From the NCBI GenBank assembly GCA_030142905.1, contig JASJOG010000461.1:53501-117500 (forward strand): a stretch of DNA of 64,000 nucleotides. The letters are read 5' to 3'. The translations under genes and the position numbers were made by a program. The DNA comes from Heliopora coerulea (taxonomy: Eukaryota; Cnidaria; Anthozoa; Scleralcyonacea; Helioporidae). Below, in pieces: positions 32,387 through 42,887 of this stretch (position 1 is the first letter of the stretch; every line of letters starts with the position of its first letter). The notes under the pieces were generated by a model. That model had not been told where the DNA came from, did no database searches, and was given only the letters and a program-made list of their open reading frames with translations.

Positions 32387-33544
32387 CCCTATTTCACATG
32401 GGGGGACGCTTTTTTGGCGCCCCCACCTACACTTTGTTTCATAAAATTTGAACCGCTTGTCCAATTTGGCTGAAATTTTGTGACTTTGAATATTTTTTTT
32501 ATTGCGGTTATTTTGCTATAAAGAAGTTTTAAAAATTTTTGCGTTTTCTGGAAGTAATTCCACTTTTGTCGCCAGAGGGTGAAAAATCACTTTTTGCGGT
32601 TTTACAATTTTTGGTTTTATTTTCGTCTGATTAGATTTTTTGGACAATAACGTTGAATTTTTTCTGCCTGCCAATTACATCTTAGGTCTAAGACAAATTT
32701 GAATGCGCAATCATCATTTTTATTTTTTTTCAGGCGGTAAAATTCAATTCCGGCTGTTATTTTTTGAACTCAAACATTCTAATGTTTTTCTCAAACTTTG
32801 ATGTCTTTTTTGATTTTTTATCACACCGATTTATTACTACATCTTCAATTTAGTTCTATGTTTGCCTTTTTCAACTGGAAAATACAGTCTCGGGGGTAAA
32901 CACAATAAGTTACTTTCAGGTATTCTGTAATTGGTAATTAGTGGAATACAAATCACAGGCAAAACGTTTCTTTTATACAAATCTTCAAAGCTTCCCTTTT
33001 GTATGAAAGTGTTATTTGAATCCATTATTGATATTTTGATGTATAGAAAGAAGTGTAAAACAGATTAGAAACCCTACTTATCTGAGGTATTGAAAAAGGT
33101 GTGAAAAGTTACAAAAGTTATAACAAATGACAGTACGTCGAACAACCAACAGCACTTGAAGCTCCAAGTGATCGGAAAAGATGCTTTTACTGCATCGAAC
33201 AGTTGAAGGGAAAGCCTCATTACAAGGAACAAAAGAACAAACTTGGCAAATCTAAGCGTTGTAGTTCATCCTGTCAAAGAACAGTATGCACAAAGCGCGC
33301 AAGCTACGTATGTAATGAATGCATTGAAAACTTCCACATATAGACTTAAACGGACCCCCAGCAAAGACACTTGAAAAAATTTTTTCTAGATATTTTGATG
33401 TTTTTTGACTAGTAATATATTTTTCTAGCATATCCCAAAGTTTCATGCATTTCCCATTTGCCGTTCTCGAAATAATTAGAGGGGGATCAAAAAAGCCTCC
33501 CCCATGTGAAATAAGGGCATACCGATATGCCATGTTAAATAGGG
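32387..33544 (+). mobile_element. piggyBac-type element with TTAA target duplication
   Basis: TTAA flanks both ends (32383-32386 and 33545-33548). Termini are CCCTATTTCACATGGGGG on the left and the inverse complement of CCCTATTTAACATGGC on the right. TTAA duplication with CCCT termini is diagnostic of piggyBac. Removing the element plus one TTAA reunites the BEL gag frame (ending ATIV, resuming KGSIEE), which confirms the boundaries. Subterminal G/C runs flanking a T run recur at both ends. Most of the transposase is gone; only a C-terminal piece remains. Confidence 0.85.
33149..33343 (+). pseudogene. piggyBac transposase C-terminal cysteine-rich domain
   Basis: A 64-codon frame carries RCFYC, then RCSSSCQRTVC and YVCNECIENFHI before a TAG at 33341-33343. 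The C-x2-C / C-x3-C / C-x2-C spacing resembles the zinc-binding cysteine-rich tail of piggyBac transposases, and the piece sits near the right terminus of the piggyBac element, where that tail should be. The catalytic DDD domain is absent from the rest of the element, so this copy is non-autonomous. Confidence 0.6.
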
Positions 33545-33895
33545 TTAATGTAGTAGTCGTACTTACGATTGTTGCAATGGATTCCTTTTGTCGTTCAACT
33601 GCAATTTGCTCTCCTTTACTAAGAAGTTCGTCAGTTCGCTTCAGGCGAAATTGTAGAGCCTTTAACTTGGCGTCCATCTCGGAGAGTTGTTTCTTGAGAG
33701 ACATATGTCACGTGCGCATCCAGTTATACGAGGTGCCAGTAATGTGGGGAACGCAAGAAGAATCCACACTTTCACAATAATCACTAGTTTAAATTATTTA
33801 GTCTAGATCACAAGGAAAGACAATCGTCACAAAATCACAACCCGAAGAGCACATGCACAACTCACAGTGCCTAATTATATTACTGATCACATAAC

Positions 33896-35740
33896 CTACA
33901 TAAACACTTCCGCTTTTAGCTTATTGGCTCTAACAAAATTAACCCCGTTAAACCTAACAGTTTCTGACGGTAAACCACGCGTTGCAGTCGTTGCTCTAAG
34001 ACTGTGGTTAGTAAAGCGACCTTGAATACCTGCCTCTTTACATAGTCTCCGAACCGTTTCTCCAAGTTTGTTGTGGCCAGCTGGATTTGAAATATACCAA
34101 ACTATAAAACACAAATAAAATTGAGAACTTTGTAACATTATTAAACTTCTCACTACTTCCCATTTTAACGCGCATATTCCCCTTCAACCAATACTAATTA
34201 AAAATTTCATACCTTCATCAGTAAAATTGTACTTTCGACCTGTAGCAACATAGGACACGTTTTTCTCTAGTGCAAACTTTGGACACTTTGACACATACAA
34301 CTTGTACAAGCGAACCAGACACAGTTCAGGCATATTATCACCACGACCATTGTGCTCACAATTCGATTTTGCCTTATGCCACGGTTTGCTTTAATCTTCC
34401 CAGATTATTCTTTTCAACTAACGACACATAAACAAGTTTGTCTGGTTCTTTTTCGCTGGCGGTAACCAAATTCAATTGACTGAACTTTAAGTTCCGATGC
34501 TTTCTCCCACTTCTGAGCAAAAAATTCTTCCCGATCAAGAATAACACGGTGTCTAGCAAAACACCTGGCGAGCCATCTCCTAAAAGTCCCAAGCTCTAGA
34601 GCTTTTCCTCTTGCCCTTCGAATAAAGACTCAGCCTCTTTAACCGTCGCACCAACACCACAACTGGTCAGGCGTTCCATTTCCGCATCCAAACAATCCTG
34701 AAAGCCTTTGAACATCGGTTGCTCGAAGATATTCAATGCTGGCTGACCATTATTTCTAAGGAACCACTGTAGGCCGCAACAAATTTGGTATAATGTGTTT
34801 GGAGGATATACTGTTCCTGGTTCTTGTTTCTTCCGAATTTCGACGACAAATTTGCTGAACCAGTAATTCAGTTCCTTTTCACCGACCTTCAAAATATCCG
34901 GATCAACTTGACCAGTGGCGTAGCCAGAAAGCAAATGTTACGTGGGCACAACATGGGCACAGGTGTCAACATTTCCTGGTAGTTTTTTAGTTATTACACT
35001 GCTAGCTAAAGGCATGCGGCACACCCTTCGAGATATTTTCCAGTACTTGAATCCAATAACACTTCTGTACTAACTGCTACGACTACTGTGTATCCTCTGG
35101 CTTCTCAACACCATCCCTAGGCTTGCTTGACTCAAGTTCAGTGTTGCCAGTTTCTGTCCTCTTTTTATTCGGATTCAATTCACACTAATCGAACAACAGT
35201 TGCCTTGCCGTCATATTTATACTTAAAAATTTTACTCATTAGCGCCCACTGACACATGCTTCAGAGGTGACAGTCAAAAACTCTGTTCTTTACTTCATCT
35301 TGCAAGGATATATTTTAAGGAAATATTTAACATTTATGTGGAAATTAAACTAATACTTGGGCTTTAGGTAAACAGAATAATTATACTTAATCTCTGTAGT
35401 GACTACACCCTGTACTTTACAAAATGTAAGCTAGATTTGTCAGCAATATTTCATCCGGGCACAAGCAGGTTTCACCTGGGCACAGGCTCGGGTAGGCCCG
35501 GGTGTAGCTACGCCACTAAACATGACTATATTTCTCAGTAACACCAACGGATTTAGCCCTCACTTTACGTTCCCGTGCCCATTCAGCCCTACAACGTACT
35601 GCCCAGGTCGTGTTCACTTTAGTATTTGTCGGAATTCTTGACTTCTTCCTTTCCTCACGCTCTTCATCTGTTACAAGTGAAATACTTCTCCCATTCTTCG
35701 AATTGTTTATGGACGTATGCACTTCTTTTCCTTCCGTCAA
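33896..35740 (-). pseudogene. Crypton-type tyrosine recombinase (DUF3504-like), broken
   Basis: Minus strand, in order: an N-terminal helical domain IPTNTKVNTTWAVRCRAEWA (about 35630); after a MITE, DPDILKVGEKELNYWFSKFV and NTLYQICCGLQWFLRNN (34900-34750); [20 protein letters not shown] (about 34530) with the catalytic [14 protein letters not shown]; and finally AGHNKLGETVRRLCKEAGI and NHSLRATTATR (about 34080-33970) with the H-x2-R pair. This is the order of the tyrosine-recombinase domain shared by Cryptons and by host genes such as the ZMYM2 and QRICH1 families. The terminal catalytic Y is missing, and several frame breaks make it a relic. Confidence 0.75.
34913..35518. mobile_element. 606-bp hAT-type MITE inside the Crypton gene
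   Basis: Left end CAGTGGCGTAGC and right end, inverted, TAGTGGCGTAGC (11 of 12 match). It is flanked by AACTTGAC (34905-34912) and AACATGAC (35519-35526), an 8-bp target duplication with one mismatch. The TIR sequence and 8-bp duplication are characteristic of hAT elements. GGGCACA words recur near both ends. No coding capacity. Confidence 0.8.
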
Positions 35741-36510
35741 TTAAAGTTCGTTCTTTCCAATTCACAACTAACCTTTTCATCGATAACTTCACCAAACATA
35801 TCACTTAAATCAAATTCATGCCCAACATTTCTATCCGAAAACTTGTTCTGCGTAATATAAGTTTCTTTGTCGCTCTCCATATTTGCCACATCCACCAAAT
35901 GAAAATAACTCCGACCATGTGCATGACCCTCCCCAGAAAATCAAATGCATATAACAAAATCACTACTTGTAAAATCCTTTTAGCAAATACATTAACCTTT
36001 TGTTAAATGCCAATCAACCATTTTATTTCACTCCAATGTTTATACATTCACATGTCAAAAACATGTTTTCCTAAATGAAATCCTTTTGTGAGAAAATGCA
36101 TTTTATCATGAAATAAGTTAGTTAAAGCCCTCGAAAGTCGGCTTTACACTTGATACAGTCTTTGGGCTACGCCCTCGGGATGTATCTGGCGTAACGCCGC
36201 CATTCTAGGGTTTTAACTCTTACTTGACAAGCCCTTCCCGCCCGGGTTTTGTAATCAGAGTGATCCTTCTCCTTAGTGGACTACTAACCAAAGCTGACGA
36301 GTTCCACCTACCGGAAGCGTCTTGTTTTAAGGCGCCTGATATTCGCCTTTGGCCCTTTCTCCTGTCAGTTCCAAACGGTTCCTGTCACGTGAAGGCCAGG
36401 AGCTGGCCTTTGTTGTCTGAAGTTTTTAGAGACGCTCGCTATTAGGATATTTTGTAGAACTGAGAGAGCTTATCCTTTCAGCCCACCTTAGCGTAGACAA
36501 CTTTAGGAAC
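35741..36510. other. No recognisable gene
   Basis: Sequence between the Crypton N-terminus and the 3' end of the restriction-endonuclease LINE. It is more GC-rich from 36170 to 36440 than its surroundings but has no identified domain. The last part (from about 36450) may be 3' UTR of the LINE. Confidence 0.4.
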
Positions 36511-39500
36511 CTTATTATTATTATTTTCTTCTCCGCATGGTTTCCTGTGGATCCGGTATTCATCGATGCCAGCTGTCTACAACCAGTAGACTAAGGTGGC
36601 ACTGTTACAACTATTTTTCTAGCACTCTTCTTAAAATTCTTGCTGTTCCAAGAAGTGTCGTTTTCTGGATATCCTCAACGTTCACTGTTATTCCAATCCC
36701 CTCAATCCATTGTTCAAACTTTATGCTTACACAGCTCAAGGCTCCAACGACAACTGGTATTACTTCTACCTTTCTTATTGACCACAGGTTCTTAATCTCT
36801 CGTTTCAATGCTTGATACTTTTCTATCTTTTCTGTTTCTTGCTCACCAATTCTGTTGTCTCCTGGTAAGGCTACGTCAACTATTGCACATTTCTTTTCTG
36901 CTTTGTCCACTACTACTGTATCTGGCTTTCGGTATTTTATCTGATGGTCGCACTGGATCATAAAATCTCAAAGAACTTTTACTTTATCCGACTCTACTAC
37001 TCCCTGGGGGTCATGTTCGTACCACTTGCTCGCTCTTTCTAGACCGTGTTTTCCACATATTTTCCAATGTATAATTCTTGCTACATTATCATGTCGACTT
37101 TTGTACTCTCTTTGTGCAAGTTTTGTGCATTCACTTTTCTCCCTGTTGAACTGTCCATACATTTTCTTACCTATCCATCTTTGTTCTCTTTCTTCGACTT
37201 CTCTCCTCTTATACTGCTGCTTTGGCATACCATCTTCAGTCGTGATAACTTCTCTTTCTCTTACTTCAACCAATAAAGGTTCTACTGCATTTTTGATGTA
37301 ACATCCAGCACCGTTCTCCTCTGATCTAATACTTGATCCACAGCTTATCAATCCTCTACCACCTTTTTTTCTTGGCAAATATAACCTGTCAACATCACTC
37401 TTAGGGTGAAAAGCTCCGTACATGGTCAATATTTTTCTCGTTTCTCTATCCAAGCTCTTTATTTCTTGATCGTTCCAGGTAACAATTCCTGCACCATACC
37501 TGAGTAATGCGACTGCCCACGTGTTCACCGCTTACATTTTGTTTCTGCCGTTTAGTTTCGACTTCATGACCAACCTCAACCTCCGCACATACTCCTTTTT
37601 GAACTTTGATCTCATTTCTTCTTCCATTAATCTATCTATCTCCAAAATACCCAGGTATTTATATCCCTCTTGTTCAATCACTTTCATTACTTCTCTGTTC
37701 GGCAATACTACTCCGTCATTCTCGGCAATCTTTCCCCTCTTTGGAATTAATACCCCGCACTTCTTAATTCCAAATTCCATGCCGTTATCCTTACTGAATA
37801 GATGGACCGTCTTCACAAGGCAGTCGATCTGTGCTTTGCTCTTACCATATAATTTGAGGTCATCCATATACAACAAATGATTGATCTTTTTTTTTCGGCC
37901 CTTGAATTCATATCCTACCTTCACTTTCCTTAAAATAAGGCTAAGGGGTGCCACACAAAGCACGAACAACAGCGGTGACAAACTATCTCCCTGAAATATA
38001 CCTCTCCTGATATTTACTTCTCCTACACTCTCTCCACAAGCTGACAATTTTGTTTTCCATTTCGTCATGCTATTACATACAAACTGTTCTACGTCTTTGG
38101 CAATTCCAAACATTTTCAAACATTCCTCAATCCATGAATGTGGTACCATATCGTACGCTTTTTGATAATCTACCCATGCCATTGCTAGGTTAGTGTGTCT
38201 TTATGTAGTCCTTAAGCACCAACTTGTCAATGAGCAACTGGTCTTTAGTTCCTCTGCATTGTCTTTTGCAGCCTTTCAGTTTGTTTGGTAGAACTTTGTA
38301 AGAATCTAGAAAATCGTACACACTTTCTGCAATAATACCAGTCACAAGTTTTCACATCACTGGAAGACACGATATAGGTTTAAAAGTGTCAACAGCGTTG
38401 CTTTTTGCGGGGTCTTTTACACAAAGCACTGTTCTGCCACATGTCATCCATTCCGGAAGTTCTCCACCTTCATGTAATATCCCGTCCAATTGCTCTGCTA
38501 TTCTTTGATGGCAAGCTGTTAATTTCTTAAACCAAAACCCCTGCACCCCATCTGGCCCGGGCGCTTTCCAATTAGGCACCTTTCTGCACTGCATCTAAAC
38601 CATAGTTTGGTTAATATGTAGGTCTTCTTGTCTAGTATGGTCTATATGCTCTTTTAATTCTTGTAACCATTCTGCCCTGTCATTATGTTTCTTTTTGTTG
38701 TTCCACATACTTCCCCAAAATTTTCTGCTTTCTTCAATGTCAGGTACAATCTTCTCCTGTCTACTAGCTCAGCTCAATTCTTGATAAACCATCTTCTGAT
38801 CCACATTGAACATTCTATTCTGCCGGTATTGCTTTATTCTTTGTTCGTATCTATTTACCTTTGCTTTCTTTGCTATGACCCTTTGCTTTAGGTTTTCCAG
38901 CACAATGATCACACCTTTACTTTTGATCTTATATCTTCTCTCCAGCATTTGTTACTTCTCTTCTCTTCTTAGTTCTCCCCTTTTTCTTCGTTCTAATACT
39001 CCAATGTCTTTTCTTAATCTTTTGATGTCTCTTTCGATCCTTCACTTCCACCATGGTTCTCCATTCCTCTTTCCTCTTTTTTCATTCCCAATCCCTAATC
39101 TTTCTGCCACATATAAGCCGACAGCTTTTAGCAATCTGTTTGTTTCTGTGATATTGCTTGTTTTGATGTACTTCATTACCTTATTTGCCGTTTTTGTTTC
39201 TTTTAAAATTTTCATCTTATCTACTTTCTTTAAACTGCAACTTCTATCATCTTGCTCGTTCATCAGTTCTATAATTCTGTGAACTATGTTTTCTCCTCTT
39301 CTGTGGCTTGTTCAGTCTCATCAGTTACAAGTCTCTCTGCTCCGATGTACTGCTCTTCCTCTGTATCATCTCTATCTATTCTTATATACTCTTCTTCAAT
39401 GTCTGGCTCCCCACTCAATTCTTGTGCTGGATTTTGTATCTCTCCATCCGTCTCTTCCTGTAGTACACGCCTCTTTATTTCTTCCAGCTCTACTGTTGTT

Positions 39501-39840
39501 AACCACTCATTTTTTCTAATTGCTTTCGCCTGGTCAGCTAGTCGCTGTTCCGTTGTAGAGAACAATCATCTTTCTTGCCACATCCTGTACATCCTTTGAC
39601 GATACCTTCGAATTGGTATTCTATCATTTGTGAAAGGTCTGCTTAGGAAGAAGCATTCCATAACTATAACATTGACATCCTTAGACCATTTCAATCTAGT
39701 ATTTGCAGCAGTAGCATGATGACGACCGGGCCAGCGCTGCTGCTCCACTTGGCACCTGCCGGGCGAGACACCTTCACATGAAGTTCCGGTTTCATTTACG
39801 CCGTTATTCGGTATATTACTTTCTGTCATTTTTCACTCAT
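36511..39840 (-). mobile_element. LINE with C-terminal restriction-like endonuclease (R2/NeSL-type layout)
   Basis: One long minus-strand frame, now broken, from about 39829 to 36611. The N-terminal region ([38 protein letters not shown]) is followed by [19 protein letters not shown], the RT core WVDYQKAYDMVPHSWI, RGIFQGDSLSPLLFVLCVAP and the catalytic box NHLLYMDDLKLYGKS. The C-terminal part has WKICGKHGLERASKWYEHDP and KPDTVVVDKAEKKCAIVDVA, a PD-(D/E)xK-like nuclease motif. RT followed by a restriction-like endonuclease, with no AP endonuclease, defines the early-branching LINE group (R2, NeSL, CRE, Hero). Stops lie near 39567, 37533 and 36969, and there are at least two frame shifts. The 3' tail is an AAT repeat (36511-36526 on plus as TTATT). 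Clade within the group not resolved. Confidence 0.8.
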
Positions 39841-40019
39841 TAGAGGTTAGTGAGTTTTAGGTTACACCACCACCGGACTACATTTTGTCTGACCTCTCTC
39901 CTTTGACCTGCCTGGCAAGGGTGTCCCTACCAGGATCCTAAGCTCCCGCCAGTATAGCTCTCAGGATCATTAAGGTACGCAAGCCTCCTCACCACACCAA
40001 GGTAGTAGTCCCGAGGAGG

Positions 40020-40020
<1 letters not shown>
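39841..40020 (-). promoter_or_regulatory. GC-rich leader of the restriction-endonuclease LINE
   Basis: Immediately upstream of the N-terminal codons lies a compact, non-AT-rich block whose minus strand contains CCTCCTCGGGACTACTACC, TGGCGGGAGCTTAGGATCC and GGTAGGGACACCCTTGCCAG. Short complementary segments (CTGGCAAGGGTGTCCC and GGGAC...) suggest structure. In R2-type elements such leaders can contain self-cleaving HDV-like ribozymes; I could not fit that fold with confidence. The block ends at an ATT/ATC microsatellite at 40021. Confidence 0.35.
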
Positions 40021-40057
<37 letters not shown>

Positions 40058-40062
40058 TTTAC
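40021..40062. repeat. ATT/ATC microsatellite (3' tail of LINE copy 2)
   Basis: TTATTATTATCATTATCATT repeats, lying at the 3' side of the second, minus-strand LINE fragment. A matching AAT/AAC-rich microsatellite at 40728-40760 lies on the fragment's 5' side. Confidence 0.7.
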
Positions 40063-40724
40063 TCAAACTCAGACAGATCTTATGTCGTCAAAATTAACAT
40101 GCAGGAGCGGGTCATAACAAATGACCAAGGGTCTTGCAGTTTACACTCCTTACTACATTTGTAGTGCCCTTCTCAAAATTCGGGCTGTTCGCCAGAGTGT
40201 AGTCTTTTGCAGCAATTCAGTTCGAATTTCCACACCAATCTTTGGGATCCACTTTTGCATCCTCTTGTTACCACACCAAGGGCTCGAACAACAATTGGAA
40301 TAACCCCCACTTTGCTTATTTCCCAAATCCGCATTATTTCAAATTTCAGTGGTTGATGTTTATCTTCCTTCTCGTCTTCCTTCTCCGCAACCTTGTCATC
40401 TCTTAATGCTGCTATGTCAATGAAGAGGCAGTGTTTTGTTTCTTTATCTACCAGTATCAGATCTGGTTTTTTGCTATGATATTCTCATCACATTGGATAC
40501 TGAAGTCCCAAAGGAGCTTCACTTTTGGATTTTCCAGCAATGCCTTAGGCTTACGCTCGTACTATTTCTCAGATCTCTCCATCCCAAACGTCCCGCACAA
40601 TTCCCAATGTACAATGCGTGGAACATTGTCGTGCCTCCGTCTGTTGAGGCCTTACCTGGCGGGATGCTGGGAGGCCGTAGTAGGCTGAGACCTCTTCCAC
40701 TGTCTTTAGTTGGGTGGTGTGCGA
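40063..40724 (-). pseudogene. Second copy of the restriction-endonuclease LINE, 3' fragment
   Basis: Minus strand resembles the C-terminus of the 36.5-39.8 kb element: ALYIGNCAGRLGWRDL corresponds to the IIHWKICGKHGLERASKW region, and EIMRIWEISKVGVIPIVVRA corresponds to KNLWSIRKVEVIPVVVGALS. Many stops and frame shifts are present. 5'-truncated at about 40724 next to a microsatellite. It sits directly upstream of the leader of the larger copy, so the two are arranged in tandem in the same orientation. Confidence 0.7.
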
Positions 40725-41182
40725 GGTGTAATAATAATAATAATAACAACAATAATAATCAGTCTTTGGTCCAGCAGCACTCAACCTAGTTGGCTGCAGT
40801 CCCTCCTACCTCAATCACCATAATACTAGAAAACAATGGTAAAGAATGGTACAAAAGCCAAACATTACGAGAACGAATTTTTGGTACTACTTACCTGTCC
40901 CACACCAAGAGCAAAAATTGGCTCAAGAGTTTACGTATCCTCCACAAGAACTGCAAAACATTTTCCAGATTCAAGCTTTCTTGTTCTTTTGCCCCCCAAA
41001 TTCCAAATTACAAGCCCTTTCGGTCAGTTGCACGCTTAGCGTTTTGAACTATCTACGGAAGGTGCCTCTGTTTCTGCGGAATAGCTAGCTACTTGTACCA
41101 AAGAGGTCGTTGTTTACACAGAAGAGCTTGCTATTTCTGCGGAAGAGTTTGATTTCTACGGAGCAGCTCTCTATTTGTACGT

Positions 41183-42786
41183 AACAGTCCGCAGTTTGTA
41201 CTGAACATTTCGCTATTTGTACGGAAGAGCCCGGTTTCTATGGATCGCCTGTATATTGATACCGAACGAAGTTCATATTCTATAGAACAAGAGTGTCCCT
41301 TGTGGGCCACGGTATTCTCTAAGATACTTCTATTTCAAAAATATTCAGAAGACACACACCTACCTTCAATAATGACGGTAAATGTTAATAACAGCTCATC
41401 GCCATATATGGGGCTTGCTATAAACTCGTATGATCCGTTGTCATGAAATGATGTGTCCTGTAAAATCAAGTTTGACATCATTTCGACATTTGCTCTTGAA
41501 TTACGGCGGAAAATTTTACCAGTTCTCGATCTTTCAACAATTAATCCACTATCATTCCTCCATTGCACATATACAGCACCACCACCGTTGTTTTTGTAGG
41601 TCACATTCAGTACGAGGTTGTTTCCAAAAGTAACATAATTTGTTCTTGGCGATTTATATTGAACACTAAGGTACTGAAGTAGAACAAAATTTTAAAAAGA
41701 TTTAACTAATATGAAAATAAGTGTATAAATGAATTGAACTGATTTTGATAACACAATATAAGGTATTTTAATTAAAAATTATCATTTATCAAAAAGAGCC
41801 GACAATCTCTTACAAAATAATGTAGACAGCGAAAAGTTTAAAGTTTTTATGTCATTGTTGGGGACTCAACATATTTAGGATATTTAGACCACCTGAGAAA
41901 ACTTGTAATATATCTTCTCAGGAGAAAATTTTATCTTCATTTACATTTTTACTGTTAAAGTTCGCTATTTTGGACTCTGACTGCATGACGAAAAATCTGG
42001 ACCTAGTTCCCCGAAATGACGTCAATTCATGGAGACGCTAAAACGGTTTAAAGAGATTTACATAAGGAATACGAGCCAAATTGGAAAATCTGTCAGCTTT
42101 TTTTCATGGCATTATCGTTCGGATTTGGTTGAGAGTACACCGTCGCTTGATTCACAACGTCTTCTAACTCCCCCAACGCAGATGACAGCCACAATTACTC
42201 GGATATGAACTTTATTCGTAGACTGGATATCGAATGAGCAAAAATGACCCGAAGAAGATAAATTACAAAATCCTAAAATTTCGCTTACGACACGATGAGG
42301 TGGAAAGTTGGGTAAGTTTAACAGCACGTGTAATTATTTATTACTGTTTACCAGCTATTGGAGTTTTCTCAAAATTTGTACACTGTAGATGGGTTCGTGG
42401 GTCCTCTTTGAGGTCGAATCTGTCCCAACAAGCTGTTTCACCTTAACTGTTACCCTGTGTTGGTATTAAAGTTATAAATCAGGTCATTCTTTGTCATCTT
42501 AGTTTTTTGTCTGGCAGCTTGGTCAATGCGTCCTGCTGAATGCCAATACCGTAAGATTAACAAAAAACGAATGAAACGAATCATATAGAAAATAGGTAAT
42601 CACCAAACTATTAAGAAAATGAATCAATTTAACAGTCCGCAGTTTGTACTGAACATTTCGCTATTTGTACGGAAGAGCCCGGTTTCTATGGATTGCCTGT
42701 ATATTGGTACCGAACGAAGCTCATATTCTACGGAACAAGTGGCCCTTGTACGCCACCGTATTCTTGCCTTCTAAGACACTTCTATT
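41183..42786. repeat. Direct repeat pair flanking an Ig exon
   Basis: 41183-41334 and 42631-42786 share AACAGTCCGCAGTTTGTACT, CGGAAGAGCCCGGTTTCTAT and ACCGAACGAAG, with about a dozen differences. They bracket the Ig exon at 41364-41673. Upstream of the first copy (41085-41180) short degenerate units such as GCTATTTCTGCGGAAGAG and CTATTTGTACG recur, so the repeat grew from a small tandem array. Confidence 0.75.
41364..41673 (-). CDS. Ig-domain exon (host gene)
   Basis: Minus-strand exon of about 103 codons with no stop. A putative acceptor (ACTTCAG) precedes it and a donor GTAGGT follows at 41363. It reads FGNNLVLNVTYKNNGGGAVY, VQWRNDSGLIVERS, NLILQDTSFHDNGSYEF and ends TFTVIIEG. The W in strand C, the D-x-G-x-Y motif in strand F and the strand pattern identify an Ig fold; the F-strand cysteine is replaced (DNGSYEF), as in the other exon of this type at 48320-48634. 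The end is phase 1. The start appears to be phase 0, unlike its neighbours, so the acceptor may be mis-assigned. Likely an extracellular domain of an Ig-superfamily protein. Confidence 0.65.
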
Positions 42787-42887
42787 CGTAGATGTACGGG
42801 CACAATTTTGTAGGGGGCTGAACCAAATTTGCCCGAATGACATGTCACCTAATAGATCATGATGACGTCATATGACAAATTACGCCA

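Larger units (their letters stand above)
31842..33704 (-). pseudogene. BEL/Pao gag, interrupted by a piggyBac element
   Basis: On the minus strand the start MSLKKQLSEMDAKLKALQFR (33704) is followed by KGEQIAVERQKESIATIV up to 33549. Then, beyond the 1.16-kb insertion, come KGSIEEAKFGQGDT, a coiled coil (KFVELDQRAKQRELVQSCEQ) and LPKLNITRFNGKPHDWVRFL, the signature of the retrotransposon gag domain common in BEL/Pao. A frame shift near 32000 leads to LKYLEEKYGFPSIVAGSYV in another frame. A possible primer-binding site, TGGCACCTCG on the minus strand, sits near 33738, about 35 bp upstream of the start codon. No pol or second LTR is seen. Confidence 0.7.
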
